This document shows, one piece after another, positions 6,468 to 12,047 of a stretch of DNA of 12,047 nt. Positions within the stretch are counted from its first letter, which is position 1, and every line of letters begins with the position of its first letter. Position numbers and translations under genes: made by a program. The DNA comes from Planctomycetota bacterium (lineage in GTDB: Bacteria; Planctomycetota; Phycisphaerae; WQYP01), in the NCBI GenBank assembly GCA_021809365.1, contig JAKBAC010000104.1:1-12047 (forward strand). The letters are read 5' to 3'. Below the pieces are notes generated by a model that was not told the DNA's origin, did not search any database, and worked only from the letters and a program-made list of their open reading frames with translations.

Positions 6468-7577
6468 GTGGCTGAACCGCGAACGGCGTTATTGAAAACC
6501 TGCTTCTATGACTTTCATGTGCGGCAGGGAGCCAAAATGGTGGATTTTGGTGGATGGGATATGCCTTTGTTGTATAAGGGCATTCTTGCCGAGCATGAAC
6601 AGACGCGGCGAGCCGCATCCGTGTTTGATGTCTCACACATGGGCCGGCTCTATTTTTCCGGCCCGGACGCCCAGAAATTTTTGCAACATATCTGCACGCG
6701 TGATTTATCCAATGCGGTGGTGGGGCAATCGCTGTACAGTCTGATCTGCAATTCATCCGGCGGTGTCCTGGATGATGTGATTGTCTCCAAAATGGACAAG
6801 CAGTGGTTGATGGTATGCAACGCTTCCAACCGGCTGAAACTTCTGGACTGGTTCAAGTCCAACCGTGACGGATTTGACTATCAGCTCAAGGATCAGACCA
6901 TGGAAACCGCCATGGTGGCGATTCAAGGACCCAAGGCGATCGCCCTGCTGGATGATCTGCTGCCGGAACCGGTGTCAGCATTAAAGCGTTACCATTTTAT
7001 GACGCAAAGCTATTTGATCGCGAAGTTCACGGTATTTCGCAGCGGCTACACCGGTGAGGATGGCGTGGAAATTATCTGCGGGTCCACTATTGCGCAGATG
7101 GCGTTGAATATGCTGTTCAAACAGGGGAAGGATGTCGGTGCGGCCCCGATGCAACCCGCGGGCTTAGGTGCGCGCGACACGCTGCGGATGGAGGCGGGGA
7201 TGCCGCTGTATGGCCATGAGTTAAATGAAAGTACGGATCCGATATCCGCGGGGCTGCAATGGGCCGTTGCTCCGGATAAGGAATTTATCGGCTCCGCGTC
7301 GCTGGGCAAAATCAGACAAGACGGCCCGGCCCGGCGGCTCGTGGGGCTGGCGGTGCAGGGACCTCGCATCGCCCGGCAGGGCATGACCGTTTGGGCCTCA
7401 GATCGCGAAGTCGGTGCCATTACCAGCGGGGCCAGCAGCCCCACCTTGCAGCGCGTTATTGCCATGGCGTATGTGCAGGCGGAATTTGCAAAGGAAGGTA
7501 CCGCGTTGGAAATTGACTTGCGCGGCACACGAACGGCGGCCACGGTGGTGAAGTTGCCATTCTATAGACACGGATGA
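6468..7577 (+). CDS. gcvT: Glycine cleavage system T protein (aminomethyltransferase)
   Basis: Transfers the methylene carbon from aminomethyl-lipoyl H protein to tetrahydrofolate, releasing ammonia. 369 aa, full length. The GTG at 6468 was chosen because AGGAG (6457-6461) lies six bases upstream and the protein then opens with the family's [31 protein letters not shown] N-terminus; the ATG at 6423 would overlap argG by 20 bases and add an unconserved leader. Family landmarks: FDVSHMG (residues 53-59), GGVLDD with likely catalytic Asp102, [10 protein letters not shown], and [21 protein letters not shown]. gcvH and gcvPA/gcvPB are not adjacent, so the system's genes are split in this genome or a folate-binding paralogue is present; the intact motifs favour true GcvT. 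Confidence 0.95.
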   Translation: MAEPRTALLKTCFYDFHVRQGAKMVDFGGWDMPLLYKGILAEHEQTRRAASVFDVSHMGRLYFSGPDAQKFLQHICTRDLSNAVVGQSLYSLICNSSGGVLDDVIVSKMDKQWLMVCNASNRLKLLDWFKSNRDGFDYQLKDQTMETAMVAIQGPKAIALLDDLLPEPVSALKRYHFMTQSYLIAKFTVFRSGYTGEDGVEIICGSTIAQMALNMLFKQGKDVGAAPMQPAGLGARDTLRMEAGMPLYGHELNESTDPISAGLQWAVAPDKEFIGSASLGKIRQDGPARRLVGLAVQGPRIARQGMTVWASDREVGAITSGASSPTLQRVIAMAYVQAEFAKEGTALEIDLRGTRTAATVVKLPFYRHG

Positions 7578-7852
7578 GGCACATGACGCATGACCCGCGC
7601 ACCACTGTGGTGATAACCCGGTACCGTTTCGCTCCCTGCGGATCCCAACGGCACCACATTACTTTGATAGTGCTCCGGAGACTATGATCCCAACGCAAAG
7701 CGCGCGGTGCAAGCACGCGCGGCTAAAAATGGGAATGAAGCGTTTCCGGTACCGTGGTGTGGAATTAGTTCCATTCCCGCGCTCTCCAAACGCGACCACC
7801 AGTTGTGGCTTTATGCCTGGTGGGGTAAACGCACCGACTTGTTAGTCTCCCG
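7578..7852. other. Convergent intergenic region rich in dyads, no gene
   Basis: The 275 bases between the 3' ends of gcvT and phoH hold no convincing ORF. They contain CACCAC-T-GTGGTG (7600-7612), two copies of the palindrome CGGTACCG (7619-7626 and 7747-7754), a direct 10-bp repeat GATCCCAACG (7641-7650 and 7686-7695), a GC-rich hairpin with a bulge (7701-7721), the inverted pair GGGAATG/CATTCCC (7731-7737 and 7772-7778), and CCACCAG/CTGGTGG (7796-7802 and 7817-7823). No T-run follows any stem, so a classic terminator is not seen. Confidence 0.55.
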
Positions 7853-8803
7853 TTAGCCTCCCGTTGCTTGCGTATCCCCTTCGCGCTGGTAGGCTTGAAC
7901 GATATTTTGCACCAGATGATGGCGGACAATATCGGATCGCCCCAGTTCAATGCACGCCACGCCTTTTACCGCGGAAAGTTTTCTTTGAGCGTCCATTAAA
8001 CCGCTGATCTGCCCAGGCTCCAAGTCCACCTGCGTGGGATCACCGGTGACGACCATTTTGCTGCCTTCACCCAGACGAGTGAGGAACATGAGCATCTGGG
8101 CGGGCGTGGTATTTTGAGCTTCATCCAGGAGCACAATGCTTTCATTAAGCGTGCGGCCCCGCATATAGGCCAACGGAGCCAGTTCAATCATATCATTGGC
8201 CATGAAGCGCCGAATCTGTTCATAGGGCATCATATCATGCAGCGCATCGAGCAGTGGCCGCAGATAAGGATTCACCTTGGCCTGAATATCGCCGGGCAGA
8301 AAGCCGAGCTTTTCACCGGCTTCCACCGCGGGCCGCACCAGCACCATCCTCCGCACCTTATTGTGCCGCAACATGCTGACCGCCAGCGCTACCGCGAGAA
8401 GCGTCTTTCCGGTACCAGCCGGGCCGGCGCAAAACACCAAATCATGCTCCAGCATCGCGTTGACATAATGTCGCTGGCCGGCGGTTCGGGGCTCAACGCC
8501 GCGGCCACCGATTGCCACATCCAGCAGTGGCGGATGATGGGTATGCCCTTCCGGCGCGGCCAGGCGCACGGCGGAGGTGATATGTTCATGCGTCAGCGAA
8601 CGGTGCTCTTTGAGCAGCCGGCGCATCTGATGCAAAGTGGCCACGCAATGCTCAACCGCCGCGGGTTCACCGCTGATTTTAATTTGATCATCGCGGGCAA
8701 TCAGGGTAACGCCCAATAGTTCGCGCAATGTTTTAAGATGTCGATCCGCCGAGCCATAGAGGCCCAGGCGATGCTGCGCGTCGATTTGAACGGTGACAAC
8801 CAT
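7853..8803 (-). CDS. phoH: PhoH family ATPase
   Basis: PhoH-type P-loop ATPase of about 316 aa, thought to act in RNA metabolism, often beside YbeY. The N-terminal 90 residues form the KH-like domain seen in PhoH/YbeZ (VVTVQID, DRHLKTLRELLGVTLIARDDQIKISG). The ATPase domain has Walker A GPAGTGKT (residues 127-134), VLVRPAVEAGEKLGFLPGD, Walker B SIVLLDEAQN (about 222-231) and VTGDPTQVDL. The ATG at 8803 was chosen because AAGGGGG lies five bases upstream and the KH-like domain begins at once; the longer frame to 8962 would overlap the upstream gene and has no family match. The gap to that gene is only 62 bases with no terminator, so cotranscription is possible. The frequent neighbours ybeY and the HD-domain gene are absent on both sides. 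Confidence 0.95.
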   Translation of the reverse strand: MVVTVQIDAQHRLGLYGSADRHLKTLRELLGVTLIARDDQIKISGEPAAVEHCVATLHQMRRLLKEHRSLTHEHITSAVRLAAPEGHTHHPPLLDVAIGGRGVEPRTAGQRHYVNAMLEHDLVFCAGPAGTGKTLLAVALAVSMLRHNKVRRMVLVRPAVEAGEKLGFLPGDIQAKVNPYLRPLLDALHDMMPYEQIRRFMANDMIELAPLAYMRGRTLNESIVLLDEAQNTTPAQMLMFLTRLGEGSKMVVTGDPTQVDLEPGQISGLMDAQRKLSAVKGVACIELGRSDIVRHHLVQNIVQAYQREGDTQATGG

Positions 8804-8865
8804 GCGGTCCCCCTTACGGGCAAGTCTATCATTAACTGAGGCATTAAAAACAATTAAAGCCGAAA

Positions 8866-9534
8866 CTATTTTTCCCCCACGCCGTTCGTTAATTTCGCCG
8901 CGGCGCACAGGTGCCGCAGGAAGTTCTCGATCAGAACCAACGGAGGTGAATCGGAATTCCACATGCCCTTTTTAGCGCTATCGCCGAGCGTCATCTCCGG
9001 TTTTTCACCAATGGCGATCATTGTGTGCACCAGTGCCTTTGCCTTCCAATTAGGACTTCCGGCGACACGTTTCGCGCAGTCCAGGAAACGTTGTGCGCAA
9101 TCCAAGTCCTCCGCATTGCCGTAGGCGCTGAGGCAGGCATTTTCCAGACAACCGGGGTTGATGTTATCCGGAAAAAGATGTAATCCGCAGGCCGGACTAC
9201 CCGGCCGAACCTCCCCCGCAATTCTTGGCACCTCAAGCCCGACGTTCTCAAACGCGCCGCAAACGGAAGCGATCGCGCTTTCCACGTCAGCCTCCGCATC
9301 GCGCATCACTCCGACAGCCCTTATACATTCCCTGAATCGTGGCGCCTTTACCAGAGTCTCTATTTCCACATTTAATTCACTGATGGAACCGAAATCATAC
9401 AGGTGGATGACGGCGAATTCTTTCCGGGATAAAAACTGCGAAAGTACAAAATAGAACGCATCCGCCCCCTCGATCAGGAGCAGCACGGGTTTATCCGGGT
9501 GGGGACTATAGCTGCGCTTGCCGGCCAGATTCAT
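8866..9534 (-). CDS. Toprim-like protein (DUF3226-type), partner of the ATPase
   Basis: 222-aa protein of unproven function. The acidic motifs fit a Toprim-like fold: LLLIEGADAF with Glu22 and Asp25, then VGVMRDAEAD with Asp79, Glu81 and Asp83. A later block, LFPDNINPGCLE (about 120-131), and a C-terminal block, NWKAKALVHTM ... GDSAKKGMW ... IENFLRHLC, resemble my recollection of the DUF3226 family. Toprim domains in OLD-family proteins are metal-dependent nucleases, and DxD-type acids bind the metal; here the second acid is Glu. The ATG at 9534 overlaps the ATPase stop by one base (TGATG), implying translational coupling; a TTG at 9537 is a possible alternative. It most likely works with the ATPase as a nuclease or effector. 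Family assignment is from memory of motifs, so moderately sure. Confidence 0.75.
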   Translation of the reverse strand: MNLAGKRSYSPHPDKPVLLLIEGADAFYFVLSQFLSRKEFAVIHLYDFGSISELNVEIETLVKAPRFRECIRAVGVMRDAEADVESAIASVCGAFENVGLEVPRIAGEVRPGSPACGLHLFPDNINPGCLENACLSAYGNAEDLDCAQRFLDCAKRVAGSPNWKAKALVHTMIAIGEKPEMTLGDSAKKGMWNSDSPPLVLIENFLRHLCAAAKLTNGVGEK

Positions 9535-10649
9535 CAACGGACCTCGATTCCATGAGCACAGGCTGTTTGTATATGCACAAAATCATAGTCCTCGCAGCTT
9601 ACCTGGCCATCCTGGGATCGGTCAATCCGGAAGAGCTTGAGCGCTTCGGGCGATTCCCCAAGAGCCGCCACGGCCGCGTGCAGCATTTCCTCATTGTGGG
9701 TACTGCAAAAAAGCTGTATCTCCCGGTGCCGACAGATGCTTGGAATAGCGCGCCAGAACTTTTCCATCACGGTGTGGTGAAGCCCGGCATCAATATCATC
9801 CACGATCGTAATCTTCGGCCCATCAGCCACAAGCCCCGTTGCGATCAGGCAGGCGCGGCAGAAGCCATCACCGAGCAGAGATATGGACAGTCGCTTCGTG
9901 CTGCCCACATCGGCAAGGAGAATCGGCTGGCCCCCCAATAGCCCGACCTGAATTGATCTGCACCTGGGCTCAATGGCCTGGATAATATGAAGGAACTCCT
10001 CTTCCTCACCGCTTTCAGTAATTCGTGTGAGCGCTTCAGCGGTTTCCGAGGTACTATTTGCCCGTCGCCCCTGAATATAGAAGACCCCCAATGCCCGGGG
10101 CACCGAGCGTACCACTCCCTGTAAGCCCATGGGTATCAAGGATGCGGTGCCGGTTGAGGCCTGTCCATATTCATCCGTAAATTTGTAATTAACACCAACC
10201 AGTTTTATTCCGTCCGCCCAAAGTGGTTCTTCCGACCGGCCCGAGCCGCTGACCGGTCCATTCGCTGCCTGCGGGCCGTTCCCACTGGCCGCCGGGCTTA
10301 CTTCCAACTGCTTTGAATGAGAAATGGTTGATTGCAATCCAGTAACCGCGAGTCGCTGGGTCCCCGCATCCGTATGAGCGTTGAGAGAAATTTCCCTTCC
10401 CGCATTCAGATCAGGAAAAAATGATCGTAATGGGTAATCAATTTGATTATTCATCGGCCCCATTTCGCGCCACATGGCCAGCCTCGATAACATGTGCGGA
10501 TCGCCCGGTGAGGCCATAATTGCCAGCGCTTCGAGCACGGTTGTCTTTCCTGAACCATTGGCTCCGACAAATATATTGACCCGACCGAAGGTTCCGATGT
10601 CAAGATGCTTTATCCCACGGAAGTTGTCTATCGTTAAGGATTTTAACAT
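9534..10649 (-). CDS. OLD-like AAA/ABC-type ATPase (AAA_15/AAA_21 group)
   Basis: 371-aa ABC-type ATPase of the kind found in OLD and RecF/SMC-like proteins. The N-terminus LKSLTIDNFRGIKHLDIG is the standard opening of this group, followed by Walker A GANGSGKTT (29-37). The signature region is SISLLGDGFCR (about 255-265), Walker B ITIVDDIDAGLHH (280-292), and the switch histidine is in STHNEEM (316-322). At the position of the usual catalytic Glu the protein has Asp285. A Gly/Pro/Ala-rich low-complexity linker lies at about 118-145. There is no Toprim domain in this chain; it is encoded by the next, overlapping gene. The ATG at 10649 has GGAG seven bases upstream; longer starts up to 10721 lack this and would run over the predicted -10. 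Probably the sensor or motor of a two-gene defence module; the role is inferred from architecture. Confidence 0.88.
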   Translation of the reverse strand: MLKSLTIDNFRGIKHLDIGTFGRVNIFVGANGSGKTTVLEALAIMASPGDPHMLSRLAMWREMGPMNNQIDYPLRSFFPDLNAGREISLNAHTDAGTQRLAVTGLQSTISHSKQLEVSPAASGNGPQAANGPVSGSGRSEEPLWADGIKLVGVNYKFTDEYGQASTGTASLIPMGLQGVVRSVPRALGVFYIQGRRANSTSETAEALTRITESGEEEEFLHIIQAIEPRCRSIQVGLLGGQPILLADVGSTKRLSISLLGDGFCRACLIATGLVADGPKITIVDDIDAGLHHTVMEKFWRAIPSICRHREIQLFCSTHNEEMLHAAVAALGESPEALKLFRIDRSQDGQVSCEDYDFVHIQTACAHGIEVR

Positions 10650-10729
10650 TGCGATACTCCTGAACATCCGCCGCCTTGCGATCAACATCCGCTCTCTGCG
10701 GTCGTTGGCGACACAGATCACATGCCACC

Positions 10730-10756
10730 ATTATAACCGAGCTCCGACGTCGGCAA
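10730..10756 (-). promoter_or_regulatory. Candidate promoter of the ATPase-Toprim operon
   Basis: A perfect -10 TATAAT (10735-10730) and a -35-like TTGCCG (10756-10751; four of six) with a short 15-base spacer. The leader would be about 74 bases. A 10-bp palindrome, CCGACGTCGG (10744-10753), covers the spacer and half of the -35, where a repressor could bind. Confidence 0.45.
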
Positions 10757-10774
10757 CTGATGGCTATGCTCCCG

Positions 10775-10786
10775 GTCTGATCAGAC
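10775..10786. promoter_or_regulatory. Perfect 12-bp palindrome upstream of the ATPase gene
   Basis: GTCTGATCAGAC is its own reverse complement. It lies about 20 bases upstream of the candidate -35 of the ATPase gene and about 30 bases past the mfd stop codon. A dimeric regulator site is possible; as a hairpin it would be weak (four pairs and a GATC loop). Confidence 0.4.
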
Positions 10787-10816
10787 AGATCGTGGCAAAG
10801 CTTGGCACGACTCCAA

Positions 10817-12047
10817 TCATCTGTTTTCCGGTGGATTAGCCAGTAGATTTCGCAATATATTTAACAGGGTTTGGCCTTCAAAATAATTGGGCGGCAGCCG
10901 CAGGTGAATTGCTTTTTCATCCACGGGCCGCAGAGACCCCGGTGATTTGCTTAACAGCGGTCCGAGCCTCGATAAATCCTGCATGGCAAACACCAGATCG
11001 GGCGGCTGGCTCATCAGATTGGTGATGGTCCAAGCCGCCGCCAGAATACGCAACTCGGTAAGCTGGAACAGTATTTCCGCCGCCTTTGGCAACGGGCCGA
11101 AGGCATCAACAATATCTTTCCGCAGGGCCTCAACAACTTCCATATTATGGCAACGGGATAACCGACGGTACAGCTCCATGCGCTGTTTTTCAGCCATGAT
11201 ATACGTGCGCGGAAAACTGCCGGAAATGCCGATGTCGATGTTCACTTCCGGCGGACGGTCAATGGGCTGATTTTTCACCCGCTTGACCGCTTCCTCCAGC
11301 AATTGGCAATACAGTTCATACCCCACCGCGGCGATATGACCGGACTGCTCGTCACCCAACAAATTGCCGGCCCCGCGAATTTCCAGATCACGCAGCGCAA
11401 TTTTGAATCCCGCCCCCAACGAGGCATATTCTTCCATGGCCTTGAGCCGCTTGGCGGCCGATTCGCTTAACGCCTTATTCTGACTGATTACCAGATAACA
11501 ATATGCCCGGTGGCGGGAGCGGCCCACACGCCCGCGCAGTTGATGCAGATCACTTAATCCAAAATTCTCGGCCTCATGAATAAAAATGGTGTTGGCAGAT
11601 GGAATGTCCAGCCCGCTTTCGATAATGGTCGTGGACACCAGAATATCCGCTTCACGCTTTACAAATGTGTGCATGACCTGTTCGAGTTCATGATCCGGCA
11701 TCTGCCCATGGCCAATGACGATCCGGGCATCGGGAACCAGCCGACGAATGCTGTCGGCGACGGATTCAATATTCCACACGCGGTTATGCACGAAATATAT
11801 CTGTCCGTCGCGGGCCAGTTCGCGCTCGATGGCCTGTTTTATTCTGGCACCTTCCCAGCCCATGACTTCCGTGACCACGCTGCGCCGATCGCGCGGCGGC
11901 GTGGATAAATTAGAAATATCCCGTATTCCCAGCAAACTCATGTGCAACGTGCGCGGAATGGGTGTTGCGGTCATGGTCAGCACATCAACGGTAAGCCGCA
12001 ATTTCTTCAGGCGTTCCTTGTTTTCCACACCGAATCGCTGCTCTTCA
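10817..12047 (-). CDS. mfd: Transcription-repair coupling factor Mfd, C-terminal part (5' end cut by window edge)
   Basis: Mfd is a DNA translocase that removes stalled RNA polymerase and recruits UvrA for transcription-coupled repair. About 409 C-terminal residues are in the window; the frame is open to the right edge, where EEQRFGV, the tail of the DEEQ motif II, is visible. Next come TATPIPRTLHMSLLGIRD (motif III), VSTTIIESGLDIPSANT (motif V) and QLRGRVGRSRHRAYCYL (motif VI). The TRCF-specific RDLEIRGAGNLLGDEQSGHIAAVGYELY separates it from RecG. The final part, IMAEKQRMELYRRLSRC onward, is the regulatory D7-type domain. The N-terminal UvrB-like and RNA-polymerase-binding domains lie outside the window. 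The stop is followed by a 167-base gap with the ATPase-gene promoter. Confidence 0.96.
   Translation of the reverse strand, partial: EEQRFGVENKERLKKLRLTVDVLTMTATPIPRTLHMSLLGIRDISNLSTPPRDRRSVVTEVMGWEGARIKQAIERELARDGQIYFVHNRVWNIESVADSIRRLVPDARIVIGHGQMPDHELEQVMHTFVKREADILVSTTIIESGLDIPSANTIFIHEAENFGLSDLHQLRGRVGRSRHRAYCYLVISQNKALSESAAKRLKAMEEYASLGAGFKIALRDLEIRGAGNLLGDEQSGHIAAVGYELYCQLLEEAVKRVKNQPIDRPPEVNIDIGISGSFPRTYIMAEKQRMELYRRLSRCHNMEVVEALRKDIVDAFGPLPKAAEILFQLTELRILAAAWTITNLMSQPPDLVFAMQDLSRLGPLLSKSPGSLRPVDEKAIHLRLPPNYFEGQTLLNILRNLLANPPENR

Noticed and set aside
7701..7721. tRNA or terminator at the GC-rich hairpin
   Set aside because: Only one stem with a bulge; no cloverleaf, no TTC arm, no T-run on either strand.
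8804..8962. Extended N-terminus of PhoH reaching 8962
   Set aside because: It would overlap the Toprim gene by 97 bases and adds residues unlike PhoH; the ATG at 8803 has a strong ribosome site and begins the KH-like domain.
9552..9941. Plus-strand ORF of 129 codons inside the ATPase gene
   Set aside because: It is antisense to well conserved ATPase motifs and shows no domain or ribosome site.
8866..10816. Retron or Gabija system around the ATPase
   Set aside because: No reverse transcriptase and no UvrD-like helicase are encoded nearby, and the Toprim domain is on a separate chain.

Overview
The window reads as a chromosomal segment of a Gram-negative bacterium with moderate to slightly high GC. 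The best guess is the PVC group, most likely Planctomycetota of the Phycisphaerae type. This is an inference from the BBP2-like outer-membrane beta-barrel protein with an Ala/Pro linker, the dispersed short-period repeats between genes, and the mix of scattered housekeeping genes. No rRNA or other taxonomic marker is present.

Layout from left to right. A TPR-repeat protein enters from the left edge (+, 1-1182), and its last codons run into a tandem 7-bp repeat array. A second, different 7-bp array follows. On the minus strand come peptide deformylase (1374-1961), a secreted beta-barrel outer-membrane protein (2242-3639) with a clear intrinsic terminator and a good sigma70-type promoter, and CDP-diacylglycerol-serine O-phosphatidyltransferase (3939-4952). 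A divergent intergenic region rich in dyad symmetry leads to a plus-strand pair, argG (5231-6442) and gcvT (6468-7577). A structured convergent intergenic region separates these from a minus-strand run read right to left: the C-terminal part of mfd (10817-12047, cut by the right edge), an ABC/AAA-type ATPase (9534-10649), a Toprim-like protein (8866-9534) and phoH (7853-8803).

The housekeeping genes cover protein N-terminal processing (def), phospholipid synthesis (pssA), arginine synthesis (argG), one-carbon metabolism (gcvT), RNA-linked ATPase function (phoH) and transcription-coupled repair (mfd). The accessory element of interest is the ATPase + Toprim-like pair. The two genes overlap by one base (TGATG), have their own candidate promoter with two perfect palindromes nearby, and sit between mfd and phoH. 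The architecture (OLD-like ABC ATPase plus a separate small Toprim protein) matches split OLD-family anti-phage systems such as PARIS or AbiL in layout, but the Toprim partner looks like the DUF3226 type. It is a candidate defence module, not a proven one.
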